From positions 1,364,001 to 1,428,000 of the forward strand of contig NZ_FNEO01000001.1 of the NCBI RefSeq assembly GCF_900100165.1: a stretch of DNA of 64,000 bases, read 5' to 3'. Below are positions 26,111 to 34,913 of this stretch, in pieces (the stretch's first letter is position 1; every line of letters begins with the position of its first letter). Position numbers and translations under genes: made by a program. The stretch is from Flavobacterium glycines. GTDB taxonomy: Bacteria > Bacteroidota > Bacteroidia > Flavobacteriales > Flavobacteriaceae. A model generated the notes under the pieces. It was given only the letters and a program-made list of their open reading frames with translations. It did not search any database and was not told the origin of the DNA.

Positions 26111-28717
26111 TTGGCATCAAAAGAAAAAGCGGTTAAGGAAACCCCATTAATGAAGCAGTATAATGAGATTAAGAGAAAATATCCGGATGCTTGTTTGTTG
26201 TTTAGGGTTGGTGATTTTTATGAAACATTCGGTGAAGATGCGATTCGCTCAGCAAAAATATTAGGAATAACATTGACTAAACGTGGTGCGGGTTCTGAGA
26301 CTGAAACGGCTTTAGCCGGATTTCCGCATCATTCCATTAATACATATTTGCCTAAATTAGTTAAAGCTGGACTTCGTGTGGCTATTTGCGATCAGTTGGA
26401 AGATCCTAAAATGACTAAAACTATTGTGAAACGAGGCGTGACCGAATTAGTTACTCCCGGAGTTTCTATGAATGATGAAGTACTGCATTCTAAAACCAAT
26501 AATTTTTTGGCTTCGGTTTATTTTGCCAATAAATCCATTGGGATTTCTTTTTTGGATGTTTCTACAGGGGAGTTTTTAACGGCTCAGGGTAATGCTGAGT
26601 ATATTGATAAATTATTACAGAATTTTAGTCCAAGTGAAGTTCTGATTCAAAAGAATAATAAAAATGATTTTAAAGCCAATTTTGGAGAGGATTACCATTG
26701 TTTTTTTCTGGAAGATTGGGTTTACAAAGAAGATTATGCTTTTGAGTCTTTGACAAAACATTTTCAGACAATTTCTTTAAAAGGTTTTGGTGTTGAGGAT
26801 TTAAAAGAAGGAATTATTGCTTCGGGTGCTATATTGTATTATTTGTCCGAGACACAGCATAATAAAGTGCAGCATATTACTTCTATTCAACGTATTGCCG
26901 AAGATGCTTATGTGTGGATGGATCGATTTACAATTCGAAATCTGGAATTGTATCATAGTTATAATCCTAATGCAGTTACACTTTTAGATGTGATTGATAA
27001 AACGCTTTCGCCAATGGGAGGTCGTTTATTGAAACGTTGGTTGGCATTGCCTTTAAAAGATATCAATAAAGTAAAAAGTCGTCATGATGTTGTTTCTTAT
27101 TTGAAAGACAATCAGGAGGTGTTGCAAAAAATACAATATCAAATCAAGCAGATTTCCGATTTAGAACGTTTGATTTCTAAAATAGCAGCAGGAAAAGTTT
27201 CTCCTCGTGAGGTGGTTTATTTAAAAGAATCGCTGGATGCTATTATTCCGATCAAGAGTTTAGCTTTAGAGAGTCCGCAAGAAGCAGTAAAGATTATTGG
27301 TGATAATTTACACAGCTGTGATTTGCTGCGCGAAAAGATAAAAACGACTTTAAATCAAGATGCTCCGGTGGCTATTGCTAAAGGTAATGCGATTGCAAAA
27401 GGTGTTAATGAGGAATTAGATGAATTGCGTGCTATATCAAATTCGGGAAAAGAATTTTTAGAAGGAATAGAAGCGAGAGAGTCAGAACGTACCGGAATCA
27501 GTTCGTTGAAGATTTCGTTTAATAATGTTTTTGGGTATTATATCGAAGTTAGAAATACACACAAAGATAAAGTGCCAGCAGAATGGATTAGAAAACAAAC
27601 ACTGGTTAATGCCGAACGCTATATTACAGAAGAATTAAAAGAATACGAATCTAAAATTCTTGGTGCTGAGGAAAAGATTCATAAAATAGAAACAGAGTTG
27701 TTTGAACAATTGGTGGCCTGGATTGCTACTTATATTAAGCCGGTTCAGTTGAATGCTAATTTGGTTGCACAGTTGGATTGTTTGTGTTCTTTTACCCAAT
27801 TAGCGATTGAAAATAAATATGTGTGTCCGGAACTGGACGAAACATTTGAACTGGATATTAAAAATGGTAGGCATCCGGTTATTGAAAAACAATTGCCTGT
27901 AGGTGTGCCTTATATTGCTAATGATGTTTTCTTGGATAGAGAATCGCAGCAAATTATTATGATTACCGGACCTAATATGTCGGGTAAGTCGGCTATATTA
28001 CGTCAAACGGCTTTGATTGTACTATTGGCTCAAATGGGAAGTTTTGTGCCTGCTGATAGTGTGAAAATGGGTGTGGTGGATAAAATATTTACCAGAGTAG
28101 GGGCGAGTGATAATATTTCGATGGGAGAATCTACTTTTATGGTAGAAATGAATGAAACAGCATCTATCTTGAATAATATCTCTGACAGAAGTTTGGTTTT
28201 ATTAGATGAAATCGGGCGTGGAACCAGTACTTATGATGGTATATCTATAGCTTGGGCTATTGCTGAATTTTTGCATGAGCATCCTTCAAAACCCAAAACC
28301 TTATTTGCTACGCATTATCACGAATTAAATGAAATGAGTGAATCGTTGGCTCGTATACAGAATTATAATGTTTCGGTAAAAGAGTTAAAGGATAATGTGC
28401 TTTTTATTCGAAAATTAGTAAAAGGAGGAAGTGCGCATAGTTTTGGAATTCATGTGGCAAAGATGGCGGGGATGCCTCAAATTGTGATTTTGAAAGCGCA
28501 GAAGATTTTGAAAAAGTTAGAGAAAGATCATTCGGGAGCTGCTTTAAATGGTATTAAGCCTGAGAAAGAAGAAATGCAAATGAGTTTCTTTAATTTGGAT
28601 GATCCTTTGCTGGAAGAGATAAAAGAGGAAATTTTAAATATTGATATTAATTCGGTTACGCCAGTAGAGGCTTTGATGAAGTTGAACGAAATTAAAAGAA
28701 TGTTAACCAGGAAATAA
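26111..28717 (+). CDS. mutS: DNA mismatch repair protein MutS
   Basis: The 868-residue mismatch-recognition ATPase. The N-terminal mismatch-reading motif is F36-Y37-E38 in GDFYETF, exactly at the E. coli position. The Walker A motif GPNMSGKS is at 620-627, and downstream come [14 protein letters not shown] (Walker B and signature) and ATHYHEL. I use the TTG at 26111 as start: from memory, related MutS proteins begin M-A-x-K-E-K-x-x-K-E-T-P-L-M, and the next ATG (26150) would remove that conserved beginning. It is monocistronic. Confidence 0.96.
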   Translation: MASKEKAVKETPLMKQYNEIKRKYPDACLLFRVGDFYETFGEDAIRSAKILGITLTKRGAGSETETALAGFPHHSINTYLPKLVKAGLRVAICDQLEDPKMTKTIVKRGVTELVTPGVSMNDEVLHSKTNNFLASVYFANKSIGISFLDVSTGEFLTAQGNAEYIDKLLQNFSPSEVLIQKNNKNDFKANFGEDYHCFFLEDWVYKEDYAFESLTKHFQTISLKGFGVEDLKEGIIASGAILYYLSETQHNKVQHITSIQRIAEDAYVWMDRFTIRNLELYHSYNPNAVTLLDVIDKTLSPMGGRLLKRWLALPLKDINKVKSRHDVVSYLKDNQEVLQKIQYQIKQISDLERLISKIAAGKVSPREVVYLKESLDAIIPIKSLALESPQEAVKIIGDNLHSCDLLREKIKTTLNQDAPVAIAKGNAIAKGVNEELDELRAISNSGKEFLEGIEARESERTGISSLKISFNNVFGYYIEVRNTHKDKVPAEWIRKQTLVNAERYITEELKEYESKILGAEEKIHKIETELFEQLVAWIATYIKPVQLNANLVAQLDCLCSFTQLAIENKYVCPELDETFELDIKNGRHPVIEKQLPVGVPYIANDVFLDRESQQIIMITGPNMSGKSAILRQTALIVLLAQMGSFVPADSVKMGVVDKIFTRVGASDNISMGESTFMVEMNETASILNNISDRSLVLLDEIGRGTSTYDGISIAWAIAEFLHEHPSKPKTLFATHYHELNEMSESLARIQNYNVSVKELKDNVLFIRKLVKGGSAHSFGIHVAKMAGMPQIVILKAQKILKKLEKDHSGAALNGIKPEKEEMQMSFFNLDDPLLEEIKEEILNIDINSVTPVEALMKLNEIKRMLTRK

Positions 28718-28786
28718 TTTTTTTATTTTTTAAATTAAACTAAATCAAAAGCTTAAAAAAAATATTGGTTATTTTTTTAAAAAACG

Positions 28787-28817
28787 TTTGTATAATCGAA
28801 AAAAGCTCTTAAATTTG
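28787..28817 (+). promoter_or_regulatory. Promoter of the tRNA-Gly/tRNA-Leu operon
   Basis: TTTG (28787-28790), a 19-bp spacer and TAAATTTG (28810-28817) give a near-ideal Bacteroidota housekeeping promoter about 50 bp before tRNA-Gly. Confidence 0.75.
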
Positions 28818-28867
28818 CATCCGCAATACAGAACAAGTATCGCGGTTCTTTTAAGAAATTGAAAAAT

Positions 28868-28940
28868 GCGAAAATAGCTCAGTTGGTAGAGCGCGACCTT
28901 GCCAAGGTCGAGGTCGCGGGTTCGAGCCCCGTTTTTCGCT
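28868..28940 (+). tRNA. tRNA-Gly (GCC)
   Basis: A 73-nt cloverleaf with acceptor GCGAAAA/TTTTCGC, D-arm AGCTCAGTTGGTAGAGC, anticodon loop CTTGCCAAG and T-arm GGGTTCGAGCCCC. The anticodon GCC reads GGC and GGT. The 3' CCA is not encoded. Confidence 0.95.
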
Positions 28941-28953
28941 CGATTTTACATCA

Positions 28954-29039
28954 GCTCGGATGGTGAAATTGGTAGACACGCTGGACTTAAAATCCAGTGA
29001 ACAGCAATGTTCGTGCGGGTTCAAGTCCCGCTCTGAGTA
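28954..29039 (+). tRNA. tRNA-Leu (UAA)
   Basis: An 86-nt class II tRNA with a long variable arm. The acceptor is GCTCGGA/TCTGAGT, the anticodon stem-loop is TGGACTTAAAATCCA with anticodon TAA, and the T-arm is CGGGTTCAAGTCCCG. CCA is not encoded. It lies 13 bp after tRNA-Gly in the same transcript. Confidence 0.95.
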
Positions 29040-29045
29040 CAAGGA

Positions 29046-29077
29046 AAGCTTCAAACAAATGTTTGGAGCTTTTTTTA
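29046..29077 (+). terminator. Terminator of the tRNA operon
   Basis: AAGCTTCAAAC (29046-29056) pairs with GTTTGGAGCTT (29061-29071, one G-T pair), followed by TTTTTT. Confidence 0.88.
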
Positions 29078-29130
29078 TTTGTATTCAATTCGTTTGAGAG
29101 GTTTGAATGTTTTTAAAAATAAAAATAGAA

Positions 29131-29478
29131 ATGGGGACTTTTGTTATTAGTAAAAGATTTAGTGGTGATTATAAGTTTGAGTTTACTTCCAGAAAAGGGA
29201 AAACTATTTTTACGAGCAATGCTTATGAGTTACGAATGGATTGCGAGGCGGATGCTGAGTATTTGCGCTCGGTGTTTGAGAGTTGCTCTTATGTGAAATT
29301 TAAAACTTCTAAAGGAAAGTTCTTTTTTAGGGTGGTGGTTGATAATAAGGTTATTGCTGTTAGTAGAAAATACAGTACCGAGTTGATGGTTCAGAAAGGT
29401 ATTGATGAGATTGTAAAGTATGGTTCAAAAGCGGAGATATTAGATTTTGCTAATAATGATTTTGAATTTATAGATTAA
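29131..29478 (+). CDS. YegP/DUF1508-type protein
   Basis: A 115-residue protein from the ATG at 29131; the in-frame ATG at 29107 adds 8 residues overlapping the tRNA terminator region. It contains DUF1508-like repeats: FVISKRFSGDYKFEFTSRKG then FTSNAYELRMDCEADAEYLR, and a second KFKTSKGKFFFRVVVDNK. YegP-type proteins are small beta-alpha stress-associated proteins without a proven activity. Confidence 0.8.
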   Translation: MGTFVISKRFSGDYKFEFTSRKGKTIFTSNAYELRMDCEADAEYLRSVFESCSYVKFKTSKGKFFFRVVVDNKVIAVSRKYSTELMVQKGIDEIVKYGSKAEILDFANNDFEFID

Positions 29479-29540
29479 AAAGTTTTATCTTTTGGGGTTT
29501 TCTTTAAAGGGGGAGAGGAGTTCTGTGGGTTAGGGGTATA

Positions 29541-29566
29541 AAAAAAAGCCGTCACATGGACGGCTT
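29541..29566 (-). terminator. Terminator of the Ala-rich lipoprotein gene
   Basis: AAGCCGTC (29546-29553) pairs with GACGGCTT (29559-29566), with a T-run on the minus strand. It directly follows the lipoprotein stop. Confidence 0.85.
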
Positions 29567-29587
29567 ATTTTTTACGGTAATTTAAAA

Positions 29588-29803
29588 TTACTTAGCTGGA
29601 GCAGCTTCAGCAGCAGGAGCTTCAGCAGCTGGAGCAGCAGCAGAATCAACAGCAACAGCAGCAGTATCAGCAGTAACAGCAGCAGAATCAACAGCTACAG
29701 CAGTAGTATCAGCAGCAGCTTCTACAGGAGCCTCTTCAGCTTTTTTACAAGATACAACAGATAATACAGCAACTACAGCTAAACTTAAAAATACTTTTTT
29801 CAT
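29588..29803 (-). CDS. Small Ala-rich lipoprotein
   Basis: A 71-residue protein whose signal peptide ends in the lipobox VVSC (Cys at 19). The mature part is low-complexity, made of repeated Asp-Thr/Ser-Ala-Val units (ADTTAVAVDSAAV, then ADTAAVAVDSAAA) and a final Ala/Glu/Pro tail. It resembles small abundant flavobacterial lipoproteins of unknown role. It has its own terminator. The strong purine/CAG-like bias of the DNA reflects the protein repeat rather than a separate element. Confidence 0.75.
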   Translation of the reverse strand: MKKVFLSLAVVAVLSVVSCKKAEEAPVEAAADTTAVAVDSAAVTADTAAVAVDSAAAPAAEAPAAEAAPAK

Positions 29804-29819
29804 CTTACTTTATTATAAA

Positions 29820-30197
29820 AGGTTAATTATTAATTCGAGGCAAAGATATAAAATTTTTAATATGTAAAATATTTTTTCATTTTTTTTTTAAAATATTATT
29901 TGATTATATTTTCACTGAAACGATAGAAGATTACTGATTAAAAAAGCCATTTTCAATAATTGAGTTTTTTGGGCTTGAGTCGTAAAAGTATTTTTCAAAC
30001 AACTTTTTTAATAAATTGATAATGAGTGTGTTGTTTTTGTTTGAAGTTGTTTTTTTAGAATTTTTAAATCTCAAAGTGTGTTTTTTGAGAATACAATTTT
30101 TTTAATCTATCATTTTTGAGATTCATTTATCTGAAGTTTCTTTTTGTTTTTTGATGTGAAAAAGTAAATTCAGCATATTGACTCAGTGTTTTTTGGA
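29820..30197. other. A/T-rich intergenic gap
   Basis: About 380 bp lie between the Ala-rich lipoprotein gene and the end of waaA. The sequence is very A/T-rich with many T-runs. A TATCTTTG-type -7 box on the minus strand (CAAAGATA at 29841-29848) may serve the lipoprotein gene, but no matching -33 box is visible. I see no ORF, tRNA, convincing hairpin or repeat here. Confidence 0.5.
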
Positions 30198-31445
30198 TCA
30201 GTTGTTGGTTTTTTTAGTTGTTATTTTGTTTAAAATTTGTTCTGTAGCTCCTTTGTTTTTATTTACAAAGTTTTTACAAATTATACCTTTTTTCGTACGA
30301 GTGTTTTTGTCTGAAATTAAGGTTTTAAATATGGCGTTTAATTCTTCTTCATTTGAAATACTTGTGCAACCTTCCAGATGAACTAAATCAATGGCTTCGG
30401 CAAAATGAGAAAAATTGGGTCCAATAACTATTGGAACACCAAAAGTGGCGGGTTCTAAAATGTTGTGAACCCCAGGATTTCCAAATCCGCCGCCCACATA
30501 AGCAATGTCGGCATAGCTGTATATTTTGGTTAGGATACCTATGGTGTTAATGATAAAAACATCAAAATCGGCTAAATTTTCACCTTCTTTTTCAGAGAAT
30601 AAAACAGTCTTCTTGGTGATGCTGTTTTTTAATTGTTGTATTTGTTCCGTTTTTATGTTGTGAGGTGCAATGATGAATTTTACATTTTGAGTAGTTGAAT
30701 TGATATAATCAACTAATAAATTTTCGTCTTTTGGCCAGGAACTTCCAATAACGATAGTTAATGTGTCGTTTTTGAATTCGGAAATAAAATCCAAAGTATT
30801 GTCTTTTTCTAAAATTGTGGCAACCCGGTCAAAGCGTGTGTCTCCGGAAACAACAACATTCGTTTTTCCTAATTGTGCTAATAGTTTTTTTGAGGCTTCG
30901 TTTTGCACAAAGAAATAACTAAAAGAGTTCAGCGCGTTTCTGTAAAATTGGCCATACCATTTAAAAAACATCTGATTCTCTCTGAAAATGCCCGAAATCA
31001 GATAAGTTGGTGTGTTTTCTTTTTTTAGTTCATTTAAATAGTTAGGCCAGTATTCATATTTGATAAAAAATGCCATTTCGGGATGAACGAGTTTTAGAAA
31101 TTTCTGAGCATTTCTTTTGGTGTCCATAGGTAGATATACTGTGGCATCTGCAACCGTATTATTTTTACGAACTTCATAGCCGGAAGGAGAGAAAAATGTC
31201 AGTACAATTTTATGCGAAGGGAATTTTTCCTTTATTTTTTCTATTACAGGAAGTCCCTGTTCGTATTCGCCAAGTGAGGCTGCATGAAACCAAATGGTTT
31301 TGTCGGAAGCTTTTATTTTTTGCGAAAGCGTATCAAAAACTGTTTTTCTTCCGGCAACAAAAAGCTTCATTTTTGGGTTGAACAATGCGATAATTTTCAA
31401 TAAAAAATTGGCTAATGTTATGATGATATTGTACAGAAAAAGCAT
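30198..31445 (-). CDS. waaA: 3-deoxy-D-manno-octulosonic acid (Kdo) transferase
   Basis: The 415-residue GT30 glycosyltransferase adds Kdo to lipid A precursor. An N-terminal membrane anchor (residues ~3-22) is followed by IWFHAASLGEYEQGLPVIEK, whose glutamate is the catalytic base in this family. The C-terminal half has GDTRFDRV, FGNPGVHNILEPATFGVPIV and a nucleotide-sugar site. It is located on the inner face of the inner membrane. The aminotransferase gene diverges from it. The long gap downstream has no clear terminator. Confidence 0.93.
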   Translation of the reverse strand: MLFLYNIIITLANFLLKIIALFNPKMKLFVAGRKTVFDTLSQKIKASDKTIWFHAASLGEYEQGLPVIEKIKEKFPSHKIVLTFFSPSGYEVRKNNTVADATVYLPMDTKRNAQKFLKLVHPEMAFFIKYEYWPNYLNELKKENTPTYLISGIFRENQMFFKWYGQFYRNALNSFSYFFVQNEASKKLLAQLGKTNVVVSGDTRFDRVATILEKDNTLDFISEFKNDTLTIVIGSSWPKDENLLVDYINSTTQNVKFIIAPHNIKTEQIQQLKNSITKKTVLFSEKEGENLADFDVFIINTIGILTKIYSYADIAYVGGGFGNPGVHNILEPATFGVPIVIGPNFSHFAEAIDLVHLEGCTSISNEEELNAIFKTLISDKNTRTKKGIICKNFVNKNKGATEQILNKITTKKTNN

Positions 31446-31492
31446 TTGGATAATTTTTGGCGCTAAAATACATTTTCTTTAGTTTAAAATCA

Positions 31493-31522
31493 TTGGTTTG
31501 AAGTCAATAATACCTATTTTTG
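31493..31522 (+). promoter_or_regulatory. Promoter of the DegT aminotransferase gene
   Basis: TTG (31493-31495), a 19-bp spacer and TATTTTTG (31515-31522) match the Bacteroidota consensus. The expected transcript start near 31529 supports the ATG at 31599 over an earlier in-frame ATG at 31533. Confidence 0.68.
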
Positions 31523-31598
31523 TTTCCGTTTTATGAAAGTTTTGTTGTTGCTTAAGAAGTGTAAAAACAACAGCTTTCTAACTATTAATAAAGTTGAA

Positions 31599-32732
31599 AT
31601 GAAGAAAATTCAAATGGTTGACTTAAAGAGTCAATATGATAAAATTGCTACTACAGTAAATACTTCTATTCAGGAAGTTTTGGATACCAATACTTATATC
31701 AATGGGCCTCAGGTACATCAATTCCAAAAAGCTTTGGAATCTTATTTGGGTGTAAAACACGTAATTCCTTGTGCAAACGGAACCGATGCTTTGCAAATTG
31801 CGATGATGGGATTAGGTTTGCAGCCGGGTGATGAGGTAATCACAGCCGATTTTACTTTTGCGGCAACTGTTGAGGTGATTGCTTTGTTGCAATTGACTCC
31901 GGTATTAGTCGATGTTGATTTAGACAATATGAATATTTCATTAGGGAGAATCAAAGCGGCTATTACTCCAAAAACTAAGGCGATTGTTCCGGTACATTTG
32001 TTTGGTCGTGCGGCTAATATGGACGAAATTATGGCTTTGGCAAACGAACATAATCTGTATGTTATTGAAGATAATGCGCAAGCTATCGGAGCTGATTTTG
32101 TTTCGGCTTCAGGTGCAAAAACTAAGGTAGGAACGATTGGTCATGTAGGGGCAACTTCATTTTTTCCTTCAAAAAATCTAGGATGTTATGGTGATGGAGG
32201 TGCGATTTTTACCAATGATGATGCTTTGGCACACATTATTCGCGGAATTGTAAATCACGGAATGTACGAGCGTTACCATCATGATGTAGTAGGAGTGAAT
32301 TCGCGTTTAGACAGTATTCAGGCGGCTGTTTTGAATGCCAAATTGCCTTTGTTGAATGAGTATAATACTGCTCGTCGTGCGGCAGCTGCTAAATACAATG
32401 CTGCTTTATCAGCTCACGCTAATATTATAACGCCTTCATTTGATGCAAATGAAAATAACCATGTTTTTCATCAGTATACATTACGAATTATTGGTGCGGA
32501 CAGAAACGGATTGATGCAACATTTGTTAGACAAGGGAATTCCTTGTGCTATTTATTACCCAATTCCGTTGCATTCGCAAAAAGCTTATGTTGATGCTCGT
32601 TACAAAGAAGAAGATTTTCCGGTAACGAATCAATTGGTTCAGGAAGTGATTTCGTTGCCAATGCACACCGAATTAGACGATGAGCAAATAAAATTTATTA
32701 CTGATTCTGTTTTAGAATTTTTAAATCAATAA
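31599..32732 (+). CDS. DegT/DnrJ/EryC1/StrS (sugar) aminotransferase
   Basis: The 377-residue PLP enzyme has NGTDALQIAM (60-69, phosphate loop), D158 in VIEDNAQAIG (pyridine nitrogen ligand), and K192 in FFPSKNLGCYGDGGA (Schiff base). IPCAIYYPIPLH lies near the C-terminus. Members transaminate nucleotide-linked keto-sugars for LPS, O-antigen or glycan synthesis. The exact sugar is not predictable. Start chosen at 31599 because the promoter at 31493-31522 would leave almost no leader for the ATG at 31533. The NTF2-like gene starts 2 bp after its stop. Confidence 0.92.
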   Translation: MKKIQMVDLKSQYDKIATTVNTSIQEVLDTNTYINGPQVHQFQKALESYLGVKHVIPCANGTDALQIAMMGLGLQPGDEVITADFTFAATVEVIALLQLTPVLVDVDLDNMNISLGRIKAAITPKTKAIVPVHLFGRAANMDEIMALANEHNLYVIEDNAQAIGADFVSASGAKTKVGTIGHVGATSFFPSKNLGCYGDGGAIFTNDDALAHIIRGIVNHGMYERYHHDVVGVNSRLDSIQAAVLNAKLPLLNEYNTARRAAAAKYNAALSAHANIITPSFDANENNHVFHQYTLRIIGADRNGLMQHLLDKGIPCAIYYPIPLHSQKAYVDARYKEEDFPVTNQLVQEVISLPMHTELDDEQIKFITDSVLEFLNQ

Positions 32733-32734
32733 GT

Positions 32735-33178
32735 ATGAAAAAATCCTTGTTAGTTTTTGCGTTGGTTTTGATTTCATTTTCAAATTGGGCGCAAACAAAA
32801 CCAATTTCTAAAGAAGAAACAGTGGTTGCCAAAAGTGTTGAAGCTTTCCGAAAAGCATTAATTGATCCAACAGAAAGCAATTTGAAAGCTTTGACTTCGG
32901 CAGATTTAAGTTACGGACATTCCAGTGGTGTACTTCAGGATCAAAAAGTTTTCATCGAAAAATTACTTAACGGAGAGTCTGATTTTGTAACGATAGAATT
33001 TCAAAATCAAAGTATTCAAATTACCGGAGACGTTGCCATTGTAAGACATAATCTGGCAGCACATACTAAAGACAGCGGTGTTGAAAAAGATATTAAAATT
33101 GGTAACGTATTAGTTTGGCAAAAGCAAAAAAATAAGTGGTTGTTGATAGCGAGACAGGCTTTTAAATTGCCTCAATAA
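32735..33178 (+). CDS. Exported NTF2-like (DUF4440/SnoaL) protein
   Basis: The 147-residue protein has a signal peptide (cleavage near NWAQ, residue 20) and one NTF2-like domain. AFRKALIDPTESNLKALTSA is followed by LSYGHSSG, with VAIVRHNLAAHT and KNKWLLIARQAFKLP at the C-terminus. It is probably periplasmic. Function unknown; fold relatives include ketosteroid isomerase. It is translationally close to the aminotransferase gene, so it is co-transcribed. Confidence 0.87.
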   Translation: MKKSLLVFALVLISFSNWAQTKPISKEETVVAKSVEAFRKALIDPTESNLKALTSADLSYGHSSGVLQDQKVFIEKLLNGESDFVTIEFQNQSIQITGDVAIVRHNLAAHTKDSGVEKDIKIGNVLVWQKQKNKWLLIARQAFKLPQ

Positions 33179-33194
33179 GAAAAACTAGAAATGT

Positions 33195-33236
33195 AAAAAT
33201 CCCAAATTGTCAAAATTGATAGTTTGGGATTTTTTG
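33195..33236 (+). terminator. Terminator after the NTF2-like gene
   Basis: AAAAATCCCAAA (33195-33206) pairs with TTTGGGATTTTT (33223-33234). The arms are A/T-flanked on both sides, so it may also stop the convergent lipoprotein gene. Confidence 0.85.
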
Positions 33237-33241
33237 TTGGA

Positions 33242-33493
33242 TTACTTTTTAGAAGCTTCTTTTAATTGCTCTGCAGCTTTATCCATTTTTTCTGCTCCTT
33301 TTTCAAGTATTTTAGCTGTTTTTGATTGAGTTGAATCAATGGCGGTATCCACTTTTTTGCTCACAGTATCTATTTTTTGTTCTACTTCAGCTCCAACAGC
33401 CTCTTTAGCATCTTCAATTTTGTCTTTTGTCTTGTCCTGGCAGGAAGCCATTGCAATCAGCATACAAGCTGCTGCTAAAATTGTTTTTTTCAT
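33242..33493 (-). CDS. Small helical lipoprotein
   Basis: An 83-residue protein with a lipobox (MASC, Cys at 18) followed by an amphipathic, Lys/Glu/Ala-rich helix to the end (for example KILEKGAEKMDKAAEQLKEA). It resembles small YtxH/entericidin-like envelope lipoproteins, but I cannot name a family. Confidence 0.72.
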   Translation of the reverse strand: MKKTILAAACMLIAMASCQDKTKDKIEDAKEAVGAEVEQKIDTVSKKVDTAIDSTQSKTAKILEKGAEKMDKAAEQLKEASKK

Positions 33494-33548
33494 TTGTAGG
33501 ATATTTGAGATTTGTATTTAAAACGTTGTTTTTCAAATATAAAAAAAA

Positions 33549-33577
33549 TCCCCGTAAACTTTTGTTCACGAGGATGT
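33549..33577 (-). terminator. Terminator of the first HipA_2/DUF3037 operon
   Basis: AATCCCCGTAAAC (33548-33560) pairs with GTTCACGAGGAT (33565-33576) using several G-T pairs, with a T-run on the minus strand. It closely resembles the terminator after fabD at 34825-34853. Confidence 0.75.
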
Positions 33578-33597
33578 ATTTATAAAAACAATTCTTC

Positions 33598-33981
33598 TCA
33601 CAAAACTAATTCAGAATATAGTTTTTCGAAAGTCTGGTCTAAATTGCTGCTAAATCCCGAATGAGGTCTTGAGGTTTGAATACTCGAACTTTTAATCGCA
33701 GTGAGCCATCTGAATCGTTCGTCTTTTTCAAATTGAGCAATGGGACCTGCTTCTTTTTTGCCTTCGCAAATGGCTACAAACGAATCCAAATTGATTTTGA
33801 GTTGGTCCAAATCAAATTCTTTGCAAAAAGCACTGATTTTAGCTGCAGGAATTCGATACTGAATACGTAAATATTTTTGACGCTTGCAATACAGCATTAA
33901 TCCTACATTGATAAATTCTTCGCGTTCTACTTTGGGTACCACACGAATGACCGCATAATCATATAAGTGTTTTTCGTGCAT
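33598..33981 (-). CDS. DUF3037 protein, partner of HipA_2 kinase
   Basis: The 127-residue DUF3037 protein has YDYAVIRVVPKVEREEFINV and GLMLYCKRQKYL at the start. The conserved RFRWLTAIKSSSIQTSRPH motif is near the C-terminus. DUF3037 has no established biochemical function and typically follows a HipA_2 gene. Its start overlaps the end of the kinase gene by 23 bp, implying translational coupling and probably a physical partnership (inference). Confidence 0.87.
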   Translation of the reverse strand: MHEKHLYDYAVIRVVPKVEREEFINVGLMLYCKRQKYLRIQYRIPAAKISAFCKEFDLDQLKINLDSFVAICEGKKEAGPIAQFEKDERFRWLTAIKSSSIQTSRPHSGFSSNLDQTFEKLYSELVL

Positions 33982-34747
33982 CTTGAGCTTGTTTTAGAAA
34001 TATTTCGGCGTTTTTTAAACGCATGCTTAAAAATCGAAAATAAACGGATTTGATTTCTTCGGCTGTTATCGTTTGATCATCCCATTGTAACCAGTCTTCC
34101 GGAATTTGATTTACAATTTCCTTGAGAAAAGTGTCGTTTAAGACAGCGGTAAATTCCTGATGTGCTTCATCCAGTCTTGAAGCCTTTGGTAATAGAACAT
34201 GGTCTTTAATTAAAGCAAACGGAGTTACAGCTGTTTTCTCCCAATTAGTCCACGAATGATGGAAATAAAAAGAAGCGCCATGATCAATTAACCAAAGTTC
34301 TTTTTTCCAAATTAAGAGATTAGTGTTTTTAAAAGTTCGGTCAACATTGGTAATAAAAGCATCTAGCCAAACAATTTTTGATGCTAATAATGCCTCACAA
34401 TCATTGGCAGCTGCATCATAGGTAATTGCTCCTGATAAATAATGCAATCCTAAATTTAATCCCTGACTGAATTTCAATAAATCCTGAATTTCTTCATCAG
34501 CTTCTGTTCTTCCAAAAGCTTCATCCAATTCAGCAAAAACTAATTCAGGAACCGGAAGCCCAAGGAATTTAGCGATTTGACCACCTAAGAATTCAGCAAT
34601 TAAAGCTTTTACACCGTGACCAGCACCTCTGAATTTTAATACATATTTAAAATCGTCATCTGCTTCTGCCAGAGCAGGTAAGGAGCCCCCTTCCCGAAGT
34701 GGTGTGATGTAACGGATAACGTTTACAGTTCGTAAATTTGAAATCAT
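33959..34747 (-). CDS. HipA_2-type kinase
   Basis: The 262-residue protein keeps the HipA/PI-kinase-like catalytic set: an ATP-lysine candidate K38 in KYVLKFRGAG, the catalytic loop NVDRTFKNTNLL (D136, N141), and a metal-binding D155 in LWLIDHGASF. It is much shorter than HipA (about 440 residues) and lacks the N-terminal subdomain that binds HipB; no HipB-like HTH gene is next to it. The downstream DUF3037 gene is its constant partner. The substrate is unknown. A second such pair is at 53952-55618. Confidence 0.85.
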   Translation of the reverse strand: MISNLRTVNVIRYITPLREGGSLPALAEADDDFKYVLKFRGAGHGVKALIAEFLGGQIAKFLGLPVPELVFAELDEAFGRTEADEEIQDLLKFSQGLNLGLHYLSGAITYDAAANDCEALLASKIVWLDAFITNVDRTFKNTNLLIWKKELWLIDHGASFYFHHSWTNWEKTAVTPFALIKDHVLLPKASRLDEAHQEFTAVLNDTFLKEIVNQIPEDWLQWDDQTITAEEIKSVYFRFLSMRLKNAEIFLKQAQDARKTLI

Positions 34748-34824
34748 AAAAAGAAAATCTTAAAAACAAAGATAGCTAAAATTCCAAAAGTTAATTTTGA
34801 TAGGACAATTGTGTTGAAATAAAA

Positions 34825-34853
34825 AATCCCCACAAACATAAGTTCATGAGGAT
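34825..34853 (-). terminator. Terminator of fabD
   Basis: AATCCCCACAAAC (34825-34837) pairs with GTTCATGAGGATT (34842-34854) using G-T pairs. A T-run follows on the minus strand. It is near-identical in design to the terminator at 33549. Confidence 0.78.
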
Positions 34854-34878
34854 TCTTTATATATTACTGAAATCTAAT

Positions 34879-34894
34879 CCCGATAACTATCGGG
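34879..34894. repeat. CCCGATA/TATCGGG mini-hairpin
   Basis: A perfect 7-bp inverted repeat with a 2-bp loop lies in the 3' leader between the fabD stop and its terminator. Similar CCCGATA palindromes occur between genes in flavobacteria as I recall them. It is probably a REP-like remnant. Confidence 0.45.
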
Positions 34895-34913
34895 GCTGAT
34901 GACTGTGTACTAT

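Noticed and set aside
33598..34747. Canonical HipBA toxin-antitoxin locus
   Set aside because: The kinase lacks the full HipA N-terminal part and no HipB-like HTH gene is adjacent; the partner is DUF3037 instead.
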